A stretch of 64,000 bases of DNA from Marisalimonas marina (GCA_038131365.1 JAYPPH010000002.1:186001-250000), one strand, 5' to 3'. Numbered from the stretch's first letter, positions 16,889-26,249 are shown. Translations and numbers: made by a program. The notes: a model not told the origin generated them from the letters alone.

Positions 16889-17806
16889 CTTTTCCATTTC
16901 AGGAACTGCCTTAAACAGATCTTCAGATAGACCATAATCAGACACTGTAAAGATAGGTGCTTCCTCGTCTTTATTGATAGCGACTATAACTTTACTATCT
17001 TTCATTCCTGCCAAATGTTGGATGGCTCCAGAAATACCAGCTGCAATATATAAATTTGGTGCAACCACCTTACCAGTTTGTCCAACTTGCCAATCATTTG
17101 GAACGTACCCAGCATCAACAGCTGCTCTGCTTGCTCCCATAGCTGCCCCAAGTTTGTCGGCTAGCTTTTCAAGCACTTTAAAGTTTTCACTTGATCCTAA
17201 CCCCCTTCCACCAGAAACAACAATATCAGCAGCAGTAAGTTCAGGGCGCTCACTCTTTGATAGTTCTGAATTAATATATTTTGATAATTCAGAACTTAGG
17301 CTTGCTTCAATATTGGTAACTTCGACTTCTTGATCACCGAGGTCTGCTTTTTCAAAAGCAGTTGTTCTCACAGTAATTACTTTACAATTATCATTGCTTT
17401 TACATGTTGCGATGGCATTGCCAGCATAGATGGGCCTTTTAAATGTTTGATGGTCGATAATTTCAATTATATCAGGAACAATCATTACATCTAGTAGAGC
17501 AGCAACCCTGGGTGCAATATTTTTTCCGTTAGCTGTATTCGCAAAAAAGATGTGAGAATATCCTTCTGCAATAGATTTAATTAATGTTGATACATTTTCT
17601 GCTAGTTGGTTTTTGTAGATATCATTGTCACAACATAAAACTTTATTAATCCCATTAATATTAATAGATGATTTGACAACATTTTCACACTTGCTACCAA
17701 TAACTACTAAATCTGAAGAACCAATTTGATTAGCTGCATTCACAGCATGTAAAGTTGCTGGTAATAATTCTGTATTATTATGCTCTGCTACAACAAGTAC
17801 TTTCAT
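16877..17806 (-). CDS. etfA: Electron transfer flavoprotein alpha subunit
   Basis: A 309-residue subunit that forms, with EtfB, the FAD-carrying shuttle between acyl-CoA and other dehydrogenases and ETF:ubiquinone oxidoreductase. The C-terminal FAD domain has VVSGGRGLGS near residue 197, GASRAAVDAGYVPNDWQVGQTGKVV near residues 225-250 and AAGISGAIQHLAGM near residue 260, all diagnostic. It lies 17 bases downstream of etfB. No ETF-QO gene is in the window. It is the last gene of the yggT-to-etfA run. Confidence 0.97.
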   Translation of the reverse strand: MKVLVVAEHNNTELLPATLHAVNAANQIGSSDLVVIGSKCENVVKSSININGINKVLCCDNDIYKNQLAENVSTLIKSIAEGYSHIFFANTANGKNIAPRVAALLDVMIVPDIIEIIDHQTFKRPIYAGNAIATCKSNDNCKVITVRTTAFEKADLGDQEVEVTNIEASLSSELSKYINSELSKSERPELTAADIVVSGGRGLGSSENFKVLEKLADKLGAAMGASRAAVDAGYVPNDWQVGQTGKVVAPNLYIAAGISGAIQHLAGMKDSKVIVAINKDEEAPIFTVSDYGLSEDLFKAVPEMEKLIE

Positions 17807-17823
17807 TTCAACTTCCTTTTAAT

Positions 17824-18585
17824 TTATATTACTTTAGCTTCATTTTTTAATTTTTCTACTAATTCATCAACAGTTTGAAGCATTACCCCAGACTGACGTT
17901 TGGCAGGTTCCTCAACTTTTAGAATATTTAATCTATTTTCAATATTTATATTAAGTTCTTCTACTGAAAGCTGCTGAATTGGTTTTTTCTTTGCCTTCAT
18001 AATATTAGGCAGACTTGCGTATCTTGGCTCATTTAGTCTAAGGTCTGTGCTGATTACAGCAGGTAGGTTGACCTCAATATTTTCTATGCCACCGTCAACT
18101 TCTCTGCTAACAGTAGCTATCTTATCTTTAATTTCAACTTTGCTAGCAAATGTAGCTTGAGCCCAGCCTAGCAAGGCAGCTGTCATCTGTCCGGTAGCAT
18201 TCATATCATCATCAATTGCCTGCTTACCTAATAAAATTAAGTCAAATTTCTCCTTAGTAGCAATAGAAGAAATAATTTTAGCTACATTCAAAGGCTCAAG
18301 GATCTCATTAGTTTCAACAAAAATTCCTGAATCGGCACCCATTGCTAGAGCATTTCGTATGGTTTCCTGCACTTGTGATTGTCCTATAGAAACAGCTATA
18401 ACTTCTGTAGCTACCCCTTTCTCCTTTAATCTTAAAGCCTCCTCAACGGCAATCTCATCAAAAGGGTTCATAGACATTTTTACGTTATCAAGTTCTACGC
18501 CTGAGTTATCATTTTTAACTCTAACCTTGACATTGTAATCCACAACTCTTTTTACAGGGACTAAAACTTTCAACTTAAACTCCAT
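17824..18585 (-). CDS. etfB: Electron transfer flavoprotein beta subunit
   Basis: A 253-residue partner of EtfA. LKVLVPVKRVVDYNVKVRVK at the start, MNPFDEIAVEEALRLKE near residue 39, and LLGKQAIDDDMNATGQMTAALLGW near residue 118 are the AMP-binding and subunit-contact motifs. The C-terminal recognition-loop region (LPAVISTDLRLNEPRYASLP) is intact. Start chosen at ATG 18585; the more common MKVL form would begin five residues later, but no ATG exists there. It lies 15 bases after the adenosyltransferase gene. Confidence 0.97.
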   Translation of the reverse strand: MEFKLKVLVPVKRVVDYNVKVRVKNDNSGVELDNVKMSMNPFDEIAVEEALRLKEKGVATEVIAVSIGQSQVQETIRNALAMGADSGIFVETNEILEPLNVAKIISSIATKEKFDLILLGKQAIDDDMNATGQMTAALLGWAQATFASKVEIKDKIATVSREVDGGIENIEVNLPAVISTDLRLNEPRYASLPNIMKAKKKPIQQLSVEELNINIENRLNILKVEEPAKRQSGVMLQTVDELVEKLKNEAKVI

Positions 18586-18600
18586 ATTTAAAAATTAAGG

Positions 18601-19194
18601 CTATTTTTGATTTAAACCAGGCACCCATAATACATCATTTAATCCATTTTCATTTAAAACTCTAGATAAAACAAATAATAAATCAGACAATCGATTCAAA
18701 TAAACCAATGAATTCTTATTTATTTCTTCTTCACTAGAAAGCAAAGACACGTCTCTTTCTGCTCTTCTTGCAATTGTTCTTGAAAGATGTATAAGAGAAG
18801 CAGCTTCTGAACCACCAGGAAGAATAAATGAATTTAATGGTTTTAGTTCATCATTATATTCGTCAATTTTTTCTTCAATTTTTTTTATTTGATTTTCTGT
18901 AATTCGAAGTGGTTTATAGTTTTGTTTAGCTTTAGATATAGGGGTTGATAAATCAGCACCAAGGTCAAATAAATCGTTTTGGATACCTCTTATCAAAACC
19001 TTAATATCATTAAATACATTTTCGTCTTTTTTATTATCTAAACATAAAAAAACTAATCCTAAGGATGCATTTAACTCATCAACGGTTCCATAGGCTTGGG
19101 GCCTTAAAGAATGTTTTAACACTCTTGATCCATCAGCCAAACCAGTTGATCCATCATCGCCGGTTCGTGTGTAAATTTTATTTAGTTTAACCAT
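18601..19194 (-). CDS. PduO-type cob(I)alamin adenosyltransferase
   Basis: A 197-residue helical enzyme that adenosylates cob(I)alamin using ATP. The N-terminal IYTRTGDDGSTGLADG is the ATP-binding signature, VDELNASLG follows near residue 38, and the helix SRTIARRAERDVSLL near residue 133 carries the conserved Arg and Glu; YLNRLSDLLFVLSR near residue 165 is also typical. With CobS and CobT at 32686-35522 it shows that the cell handles adenosylcobalamin. It overlaps the HIG1-like gene upstream by 8 bases. Confidence 0.95.
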   Translation of the reverse strand: MVKLNKIYTRTGDDGSTGLADGSRVLKHSLRPQAYGTVDELNASLGLVFLCLDNKKDENVFNDIKVLIRGIQNDLFDLGADLSTPISKAKQNYKPLRITENQIKKIEEKIDEYNDELKPLNSFILPGGSEAASLIHLSRTIARRAERDVSLLSSEEEINKNSLVYLNRLSDLLFVLSRVLNENGLNDVLWVPGLNQK

Positions 19195-19390
19195 TAGAGT
19201 GTTTCTTATACATCAATAAACATACAAAAATTAATATTGCAATTGCTTGAAATATAATCCTGTATCTCATAAGTAAATTACTTTTTGATTTATTATATTC
19301 ACCACCTCTAGCCATGGTGATCAATCCCCAACCAAGAATGACTACAACTATAGCCATTGAAATGTAAAGTATGGAATTATAAAAATCCAT
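19187..19390 (-). CDS. HIG1-domain twin-transmembrane protein
   Basis: A 67-residue protein with two hydrophobic segments (about residues 7-26 and 46-62) joined by a loop containing GGEYNKSKSNLLMRYRIIFQA. This matches the small HIG1-like proteins of Alphaproteobacteria, relatives of mitochondrial respiratory supercomplex factors. Its role here is unknown. Its ATG overlaps the folD stop as TAATG, and it overlaps the adenosyltransferase gene, so it is a middle gene of the operon. Confidence 0.8.
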   Translation of the reverse strand: MDFYNSILYISMAIVVVILGWGLITMARGGEYNKSKSNLLMRYRIIFQAIAILIFVCLLMYKKHSNG

Positions 19391-20301
19391 TATGTAGGTT
19401 CCTCAAGTAAATCAATAAAGCTATGTTGCTGATTTTGATAGGCTGCTTTTATTGTATTATGCATTAGACACGCAATAGTCATTGGCCCAACACCACCGGG
19501 CACAGGAGTTATTTTATTTACCAAATGATATACACTCTTGTAATTTACGTCTCCTACTAGCCTTGATTTAACCTTTTCTTTAGGCTTTTCAACTCTATTA
19601 ATACCTACATCAATAACGATGGTATTTTTATTCACATATGTATCGTCAATCAATTCTGGTGATCCAACTGCTGCAATTAAAATATCTGCTTTTCTACAGT
19701 GTTCTTGTAAGTTTTCTGTTTTTGAGTGCGTTATTGTAACTGTACAGTTAGATGATAATAAAAGCGAAGCCATTGGCTTTCCAACTATATTTGACCTCCC
19801 AATTATCACTACATTCTTACCGTTTAAATTCCTCACCTCATTTTTAATCATATATAAACAACCAAGTGGTGTACATGGGATAAAATTTGGTATTCCCATA
19901 TAAAGTTTTCCAAAGTTTATCGGATGAAACCCATCTACGTCTTTTTCTGGGCTTATACTGTTTATAACTTTTTGTTCAGAAATATGTTTAGGAAGTGGTA
20001 GTTGGACTAGTATCCCATCGACTTCAACATCTTGATTTAATGCATCAATTCTTTTAAGAAGCTCTTCCTCTGAAGTTTGGGTTGGAAGAGTGATCTCAAT
20101 AGATTGAATATTATTTTCTTCAGCAACACGTATTTTATTTTTTACATAAACCTTACTCGCGGGATTTTCACCAACTATAATTACAGCAAGAGAGGGCCTG
20201 CGGTTAAATTTATGAAAGAAGTTTTGACTAAGAGGATAGATTTTTTTCAAAACTTTATTAGCATAAAACTTGCCATCTATATTTTTGCCTAAGTTTTCCA
20301 T
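19390..20301 (-). CDS. folD: Bifunctional methylenetetrahydrofolate dehydrogenase/cyclohydrolase
   Basis: A 303-residue enzyme interconverting 5,10-methylene-, methenyl- and 10-formyl-tetrahydrofolate. VGENPASKVYVKNK near residue 43 contains the catalytic Lys and Tyr, and VDGILVQLPLPKHI near residue 95 and DVDGFHPINFGKL near residue 121 are the signature motifs. The Rossmann segment VVIGRSNIVGKPMASLL lies near residue 165, and TPVPGGVGPMTIACLM near 268. Its stop overlaps the HIG1-like start by one base; the YggT gene is 7 bases upstream. Confidence 0.97.
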   Translation of the reverse strand: MENLGKNIDGKFYANKVLKKIYPLSQNFFHKFNRRPSLAVIIVGENPASKVYVKNKIRVAEENNIQSIEITLPTQTSEEELLKRIDALNQDVEVDGILVQLPLPKHISEQKVINSISPEKDVDGFHPINFGKLYMGIPNFIPCTPLGCLYMIKNEVRNLNGKNVVIIGRSNIVGKPMASLLLSSNCTVTITHSKTENLQEHCRKADILIAAVGSPELIDDTYVNKNTIVIDVGINRVEKPKEKVKSRLVGDVNYKSVYHLVNKITPVPGGVGPMTIACLMHNTIKAAYQNQQHSFIDLLEEPT

Positions 20302-20308
20302 AAAGGAT

Positions 20309-20593
20309 TTACAACCCTAACCTATAATCTTGTATTAGATTTTTAAAAAAACTAAGAAGCAATATGACTATAACTGGAGATAAATCAATTCCAGAAAGTG
20401 AAGGTATAAATTGTCTGATTTTTCCTAATAATGGTTCATGTAAAGAAATTAGGGCTCTGAAAATAGTATTTATTATTTTGTTATAGCTATTAATCATTTG
20501 AAATTGAATGAGTAGGCTCATTATTACATAAATGAATAACGTGTATAAATATAGAGTGATAATTTCATTTATAAGTATTAAAAATGCGTTCAT
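20309..20593 (-). CDS. YggT family membrane protein
   Basis: A 94-residue integral membrane protein with two or three hydrophobic segments. The central loop ISLHEPLLGKIRQFIPSLSG followed by IDLSPVIVILLLSF is the YggT signature (P-x-x-x-x-R-x-x-x-P...G-x-D-x-S-P). The function is not established; relatives lie near cell-division or osmotic-stress genes. It is the first gene of the minus run to etfA. It is divergent from the binding-protein gene at 20707. Confidence 0.88.
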   Translation of the reverse strand: MNAFLILINEIITLYLYTLFIYVIMSLLIQFQMINSYNKIINTIFRALISLHEPLLGKIRQFIPSLSGIDLSPVIVILLLSFFKNLIQDYRLGL

Positions 20594-20706
20594 TTTACTA
20601 CGAAAGTTATTATGTAATATAGATAATGTATTAAAATTAAATTACTATACTTTAATAAAAAAAATTGTTTTATTAGAGAAAGTAAAAAAATGAGAAAAAG
20701 TTGTTA

Positions 20707-21939
20707 ATGAAATATAATGAAAAATTTATAGGACAAATTTCTAAGCTCATTTTGTACTGTAACTTAATTTTATATTCTTCTATTGCTTGTAGCTCAGATA
20801 GCTCAAGCATTTGGGAAGATACTATACTAAAATCATCTGGCCAGACTATCTTCTTTCATGCATGGGGCGGAGATAAAAATATTAATAGCTATATAAGATG
20901 GGCAGCGGACGAAGTAAAAGAAAAATATAATATCAACGTCCAACATGTAAAAGTATCAGACACGTCTAATGTTGTAGCACGAATATTATCTGAGAAAAAT
21001 GCCGGTAAACATTCAAATGGAGCTGTAGATTTAGTTTGGATTAATGGTGAAAATTTTTCTAGGATGAAAGAAAGCAAGTTGCTTTTAAGAGAGAACTGGA
21101 TATTTGAGATACCCAATTCTAATTATTTAGATTTTAAAAACAACCCAAGTCTTTTAAATGATTTTGGTATTAATACTGAGGGCATGGAGATGCCATGGGG
21201 ATTATCTCAACTTACTTTCTATTATGACAGTAAGTTTCTAAAAACTCCACCTAAATCATCAATGAAATTAAAACAATATATTTTAAATAATAAGGGTAGA
21301 TTTACTTTCCCTCAGCCACCAGATTTTGTTGGTACTAGTTTTTTAAAGCAAATATTAATCGAATTAATTTCAGATAAAGATTTATTAAAATCACAATATA
21401 ACCCAAAAATACATGAAACAGAACTTGAGCCTCTATGGATTTGGTTAGATGAAGTAACGCCAAATTTATGGAGAAAGGGTAGAAATTATCCCAGTAATTA
21501 CTTAGCTCTAACTGAGTTGGTAGCTGAGAGAGAAATTGATATAGGAATGGCCTTCAATATTTCACATGCATCAAATGCAATATCGGAAGGACGTTTGCCT
21601 AAAACTGTAAGAAGCTATATACATGAAAAAGGAAGTTTAGCTAATGTACACTTCTTAACTATTCCCTATAATTCTTCAAAAAAAGAAGCTGCAAAAATTT
21701 TCGTAAATTTTTTGATTTCTCCAGATGCACAACTTAGAAAACAAAATAATAAATTTTGGGGAGACCCAAGCGTATTGTCAATGGACAAGTTAAATATAGG
21801 TTGGAAGAAAAAATTCAATGAGACTTCAAAGGGCATTGCCACGTTATCTAATGATGAATTAAAAATGAAGTTTCAAGAGCCACATCCTTCTTGGGTAAAA
21901 GTATTAGAGGAAGGATGGATAAGAAGGTATGGTTCATAA
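20707..21939 (+). CDS. ABC transporter substrate-binding protein, YnjB-like
   Basis: A roughly 410-residue extracytoplasmic binding protein. The N-terminal hydrophobic segment ends in SSIAC, a possible lipobox. The mature part starts with QTIFFHAWGGDKNINSYIRWAADEV near residue 40; VDLVWINGENFSRMK near residue 108, GMEMPWGLSQLTFYYDS near residue 158 and RFTFPQPPDFVGTSFLKQ near residue 197 match YnjB-type proteins. The substrate is unknown; relatedness to thiamine binding proteins is only at superfamily level. ATG 20707 is preferred to TTG 20701 because AGAAAAAG lies just upstream. The permease gene follows after 30 bases. Confidence 0.85.
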   Translation: MKYNEKFIGQISKLILYCNLILYSSIACSSDSSSIWEDTILKSSGQTIFFHAWGGDKNINSYIRWAADEVKEKYNINVQHVKVSDTSNVVARILSEKNAGKHSNGAVDLVWINGENFSRMKESKLLLRENWIFEIPNSNYLDFKNNPSLLNDFGINTEGMEMPWGLSQLTFYYDSKFLKTPPKSSMKLKQYILNNKGRFTFPQPPDFVGTSFLKQILIELISDKDLLKSQYNPKIHETELEPLWIWLDEVTPNLWRKGRNYPSNYLALTELVAEREIDIGMAFNISHASNAISEGRLPKTVRSYIHEKGSLANVHFLTIPYNSSKKEAAKIFVNFLISPDAQLRKQNNKFWGDPSVLSMDKLNIGWKKKFNETSKGIATLSNDELKMKFQEPHPSWVKVLEEGWIRRYGS

Positions 21940-21969
21940 TAATTAGTTTTTAGTAATTTTGGAAAATGT

Positions 21970-23640
21970 ATGGCTTGTCTTAACAAAGCTTTATGGGTTC
22001 TTTTGAGTACTGCTTTAATAGTTCCAATTACCTTTGGGATATTAGGTTTTTTAATGCCATCTTTCGGCTATTTCCCAATTTTGGATAAACACCAGTTTAA
22101 TTTAGATTATTTTTATGTCTCCTCAAATATTCCAGGAATTTCAAAATCCATCATTTTATCTTTTTTTACAGGATTTTTGTCGACTATATTAGCTTTATTT
22201 TTTTCTCAATTGATAATTTTATCAATTTTTCGATCAAGAATTTATAATTTTATAAAAACAATAATTTCTCCATTTCTTGCCTTGCCTCATGTTACAATGG
22301 CAATTGGTTTGTTGTTTATTTTTTCTCCCAGCGGGTTGTTTTTGAGGTTTTTTTCACCTTGGTTAACTGGCTTTGAAAGACCGCCGAATATTTTTATAAT
22401 ACCGGATGATTATGGGTTCTTTTTAATACTTGGACTAGTATTAAAGGAAATCCCTTTTTTTATATTGGTTTCAATATCAGCTATTGAACAATTTAGTGCT
22501 AGGAAGTTTTTTAATTTAGGAAAGTCTTTACAACATACTACTTTTTCAGTCTGGTGCATTCTATTATTTCCGTTAATCTATCGTAGAATAAGATTGATTG
22601 TTTTTATTGTTATAGCTTTTGCAGCATCGGTTGTAGATATGTCCTTGCTTTTAGCTCCATCTACTCCATCAACATTGGCAATACAAATTTTACAAAATTA
22701 TCAATCATCAGAACCCACCTCATTATTTGTTGCCTCTAACCTGGCTCTAATTCAAGTTTTAGTAATATTAATTTTATTCCTTATTTGGTTCCTATTAGAA
22801 AAATTATTAATTAATAAGCACCTTTTTACTTTTTTAGTTAATGCTAGTTCTTACAAAAATAATTTGGTAAAACACTTTACCTTTGCATTAATATTAATTT
22901 TGTCAGTTTTATCGTTTTTAACGATTATTAGCTCTTTTCTTTGGGGTTTAGGTGGTAATTGGTATTTTCCTAACCTTTTCCCAACTAATATAAATTTTGA
23001 AATGTTAAAAAAGTTTTTAAATGAAAATAAATCTTTAATATTTGTATCCGTTCTTATCCCTTTAATTGTATCTATTTTATCTTGCCTTATAGTTACATTA
23101 TGGGTTGAGATAACAGAGAGTTTAAACAAAAGAAGTCAATTTCTTGAGTGGTTTATTTTTTTACCCTTACTTATACCTCAAATATCTTTTCTCATTGGAA
23201 TACAAAGTTTCCTTATACCTTTAAATTTCAGCAATTTTTTATTACCTCTGATTATTGTAGAGTTGTTTTATGTAATTCCTTATGCTTTTATTATCTTGGC
23301 ACCGGCCTTTAGAGCAATTTCAAAAGATTTTTTAAAAGTTGCTTCAAGCTTAGGTAAAAACAGATTTGAAAGATTAATTTTTGTAAAAATTCCATTGATA
23401 ATGCCCACTTTTTTATTATCAATAGCGATTGGAATGCTTGTATCTTTTGCCTTATATACTCCAGTCTATTTTATTGGAGCTGGAAGAGTTACAACTTTAA
23501 CTGTTGAAGCCTTAAATTTATCATTAAGTGGCGCAAAAAAAGATCTAGGTGTTGCATCAATTTTTCAGATTATTATACCAATAATTATACTGCTTCTGGT
23601 AAGTTGGTATAAAAGAAATTGTAATAAGTGGAGTTTTTAA
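21970..23640 (+). CDS. Fused two-domain ABC permease, YnjC-like
   Basis: A 556-residue integral membrane protein with about 12 hydrophobic segments in two permease halves (roughly residues 50-270 and 350-550). Each half shows the cytoplasmic EAA-type loop: FFNLGKSLQHTTFSVWCILLFP in the first and FLKVASSLGKNRFERLIFVKIP in the second, which contact the ATPase. Such fused permeases are typical of YnjC, ThiP and FbpB-like importers. With the YnjB-like protein it forms two thirds of an importer. The expected ATPase gene (ynjD) is missing downstream. No gene follows for 70 bases, then an unrelated DJ-1-like gene begins. Confidence 0.88.
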   Translation: MACLNKALWVLLSTALIVPITFGILGFLMPSFGYFPILDKHQFNLDYFYVSSNIPGISKSIILSFFTGFLSTILALFFSQLIILSIFRSRIYNFIKTIISPFLALPHVTMAIGLLFIFSPSGLFLRFFSPWLTGFERPPNIFIIPDDYGFFLILGLVLKEIPFFILVSISAIEQFSARKFFNLGKSLQHTTFSVWCILLFPLIYRRIRLIVFIVIAFAASVVDMSLLLAPSTPSTLAIQILQNYQSSEPTSLFVASNLALIQVLVILILFLIWFLLEKLLINKHLFTFLVNASSYKNNLVKHFTFALILILSVLSFLTIISSFLWGLGGNWYFPNLFPTNINFEMLKKFLNENKSLIFVSVLIPLIVSILSCLIVTLWVEITESLNKRSQFLEWFIFLPLLIPQISFLIGIQSFLIPLNFSNFLLPLIIVELFYVIPYAFIILAPAFRAISKDFLKVASSLGKNRFERLIFVKIPLIMPTFLLSIAIGMLVSFALYTPVYFIGAGRVTTLTVEALNLSLSGAKKDLGVASIFQIIIPIIILLLVSWYKRNCNKWSF

Positions 23641-23712
23641 ATTATTTAGTTTACTTGATAACATTCTTTAAATCTTTTATAGAACTACAATATAAAATTC
23701 CAGGAGAGTGTT

Positions 23713-24270
23713 TTGTCTAATCTTTCGGCCTTTAAAGGTAAAAAAATTGCTATTGTAGTAGCTAGTGGTTTTAATGAGGAGCAGTTTTTAATCATTCAAA
23801 AAACAATTTTAGCTGCTGAAGGCTCATATACTATTATATCTAGAGATATTGGTACTACTAATGGGTGGGCATCTGAAAAATGGGGCTTGTCATACCCAGT
23901 TGACCAATCTGTTTCAGAAACGCTTGCAATAGATTACGACGCCTTAATAATCCCAGGGGGAGCTAATCAAATTGAAACTCTCAGCAATGATCTTCATGTA
24001 AGAAGAATACTAAGAGCCTTTCTAAGAGAAAACGAACCAGTTGCTTTGGCTGGAGTTTCAACCATGTTGTTAACCACAATAGATGCTGCAAAAGGCAGAA
24101 AGGTGGCAGCATCTGACGCTGACAGTGCTTTGCTAATAGCCGCTGGAGCAGAAATTATCGATCAACCTACTGTAAAGGATCAAAACTTAATTAGTGCCAC
24201 AAGTGGCGAAGCTGGCATTTCTGATCTCTTGGAAATGTTGGCGCAAGCAATTAAAGACAATAAGAATTAA
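23713..24270 (+). CDS. DJ-1/PfpI-like protein lacking the nucleophilic cysteine
   Basis: A 185-residue protein of the class I glutamine amidotransferase-like fold, starting at TTG 23713 after AGGAGAG. KIAIVVASGFNEEQF holds the conserved Glu of the DJ-1 family, and DYDALIIPGGANQIETL near residue 76 and LLKGRKV-like DAAKGRKVAAS near residue 130 are also typical. Where active members have A-x-C-H/A-G (nucleophile elbow), this one reads PVALAGVSTMLL, with Gly at the Cys site. It resembles the degenerate domain appended to large-subunit catalases. It may be structural or regulatory rather than enzymatic; function unknown. Confidence 0.8.
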   Translation: MSNLSAFKGKKIAIVVASGFNEEQFLIIQKTILAAEGSYTIISRDIGTTNGWASEKWGLSYPVDQSVSETLAIDYDALIIPGGANQIETLSNDLHVRRILRAFLRENEPVALAGVSTMLLTTIDAAKGRKVAASDADSALLIAAGAEIIDQPTVKDQNLISATSGEAGISDLLEMLAQAIKDNKN

Positions 24271-24283
24271 TATAGGTCAACAA

Positions 24284-24463
24284 GTGAACCAACATAAAAT
24301 TATAAGTCCATGTGTAGGGATATGTCAGATTGATGAGAAAAGTCAATTATGCATTGGGTGTTTTAGGTCTGCTCATGAAATTGCAATGTGGCCACAAATT
24401 GATTATGAAAAAGCTTCAGAGATAATTAGTCAGATTGCAAAGAGATCGAAATCAAAAAAGTAA
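24284..24463 (+). CDS. DUF1289 family protein
   Basis: A small cysteine-rich protein (59 residues from GTG 24284). SPCVGICQIDEKSQLCIGCFRSAHEIAMW is the DUF1289 signature, with four cysteines in C-x3-C-x8-C-x2-C spacing that probably bind a metal. The function is unknown. The frame extends further upstream inside the DJ-1-like gene, but the GTG just before NQHKIISPC is the natural family start. aspS starts 17 bases after its stop. Confidence 0.8.
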   Translation: MNQHKIISPCVGICQIDEKSQLCIGCFRSAHEIAMWPQIDYEKASEIISQIAKRSKSKK

Positions 24464-24480
24464 AAGAACTAGGAAAAAAA

Positions 24481-26247
24481 ATGCACAAATATAGAACGCA
24501 TAAATGTAATGAGCTAGGTATTCAAAATGTTAACGAAACTGTTAAATTATCTGGATGGATTCATAGAAAAAGAGATCACGGACAATTAATCTTTATAGAT
24601 TTAAGAGATCATTATGGATTAACTCAAGTTGTTGTTGACTCTTCAAATGTAAACTTTTCAGTTACAGAAGGATTATCACTTGAAAGTGTAATTACTATTG
24701 AAGGAACAGTCGTTAAAAGATCCGATGATACGGTTAACAAAAACTTACCAACTGGTCATATTGAAGTAAACCTATCAAAGTTAGAAATAATATCTAGATC
24801 GAACACTTTGCCTCTACAAGTTAATTCTGATGAAGATTATGGAGAAGAAACTAGATTAAAATTCAGATACTTAGATTTAAGGAGAAATCGACCACATTCT
24901 AATATAATTTTGAGATCTAACGTGATCCAAACTATTAGAAATAAAATGATTGAATTAGGGTTTATTGAGTTCCAGACACCTATTTTAACTGCTTCTAGCC
25001 CAGAAGGTGCAAGAGATTTTTTAGTTCCATCTAGATTAAATAAAGGTAAATTTTATGCCTTACCGCAAGCACCGCAGCAGTTTAAACAGTTAATTATGGT
25101 ATCAGGCTTTGATAAATATTTTCAAATTGCTCCTTGTTTTAGAGATGAAGATAGCCGCGCAGATAGATCACCTGGTGAGTTTTATCAGTTAGATTTAGAA
25201 ATGTCTTATGTTGAGCAGGAAGACGTTTTTCAGGCAGTAGAACCAGTGATAAAAGAAGTTTTTAAAAAGTACTCTACAAAAAAGATTGATGATATTTTTC
25301 CTCAAATTACATATAAAGACTCAATGCTGAAATATGGTAATGATAAACCAGATTTAAGGTACAATCTTGAAATACAAGATGTCACAGAAATTTTTACTAA
25401 TTCTGGCTTTAGCATTTTTGCTAAATCTATAGACACAGGTTCAGTTGTTAGGGGTGTTCCAGGTCCAGGGTGTGGGTCTAGATCAGTTGCTGATAAAATG
25501 AATAGCTGGGCACAAGGAGAAGGTGCCCCTGGTATGGGTTACATAATTTTTAGTGATGGGGAGGCAAAAGGACCAATCGCTAATGCTATTGGCGACGATA
25601 AATCTTTAACCTTAAAAAAGTTATTTAATTTAAATGACGGAGATGCATTATTTTTTTCTTGTGCCAAAGAAAATGAAGCAGCGCATTTAGCAGGTAAGGC
25701 TAGGGTAAAAATTGCTACTGACAGAGGTTTAATAGAAGAAAACACATTTAAGTTTTGTTGGGTTGTAGATTATCCAATGTACGAAAAAGATGATAAAACA
25801 GGCAATATAGAATTTTCTCACAACCCCTTTTCTATGCCACAAGGCGGCATGGATGCACTTGAAAATAAAGACCCGCTTGATATTTTGGCTTACCAATATG
25901 ATTTAGTTTGTAATGGAATTGAACTTTCTTCGGGAGCTATTAGAAATCATGTGCCAGAAATTATGTATAAAGCTTTTCAAATTGCAGGTCATAAACCTGA
26001 AGTTGTTGATAATAAGTTTCCTGGTTTGATAAACGCTTTCAAGTTTGGTGCACCACCGCATGGAGGAATTGCTCCTGGTATTGATAGAATAGTAATGCTA
26101 TTAGCTGATGAGCCAAATATTAGAGAGGTAATTCTATTCCCAATGACTGGCAAAGCGGAAGATTTAATGATGAATGCCCCCAATGAAGTTAACACAACCC
26201 AACTTCGAGAATTAGGAATTACACTAGATAAAAAACGAAACAGCTAA
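24481..26247 (+). CDS. aspS: Aspartyl-tRNA synthetase
   Basis: A 588-residue class IIb synthetase. The N-terminal OB fold begins HKYRTHKCNELGIQ with SGWIHRKRDHGQLIFIDLRD near residue 25. Motif 2 is FRDEDSRADRSPGEFYQLD near residue 220, and motif 3 is GGIAPGIDRIVMLLAD near residue 527. A bacterial GAD insertion lies at about residues 290-420. AGGAAAAAA precedes ATG 24481. Whether it is discriminating or also charges tRNA-Asn cannot be judged by eye. It converges on ctaA with 2 bases between stops. Confidence 0.96.
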   Translation: MHKYRTHKCNELGIQNVNETVKLSGWIHRKRDHGQLIFIDLRDHYGLTQVVVDSSNVNFSVTEGLSLESVITIEGTVVKRSDDTVNKNLPTGHIEVNLSKLEIISRSNTLPLQVNSDEDYGEETRLKFRYLDLRRNRPHSNIILRSNVIQTIRNKMIELGFIEFQTPILTASSPEGARDFLVPSRLNKGKFYALPQAPQQFKQLIMVSGFDKYFQIAPCFRDEDSRADRSPGEFYQLDLEMSYVEQEDVFQAVEPVIKEVFKKYSTKKIDDIFPQITYKDSMLKYGNDKPDLRYNLEIQDVTEIFTNSGFSIFAKSIDTGSVVRGVPGPGCGSRSVADKMNSWAQGEGAPGMGYIIFSDGEAKGPIANAIGDDKSLTLKKLFNLNDGDALFFSCAKENEAAHLAGKARVKIATDRGLIEENTFKFCWVVDYPMYEKDDKTGNIEFSHNPFSMPQGGMDALENKDPLDILAYQYDLVCNGIELSSGAIRNHVPEIMYKAFQIAGHKPEVVDNKFPGLINAFKFGAPPHGGIAPGIDRIVMLLADEPNIREVILFPMTGKAEDLMMNAPNEVNTTQLRELGITLDKKRNS

Positions 26248-26249
26248 AT

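Noticed and set aside
20594..20706. TPP riboswitch ahead of the YnjB-like gene
   Set aside because: The conserved CTGAGA and ACCTGATC elements of the THI box are not present in the leader.
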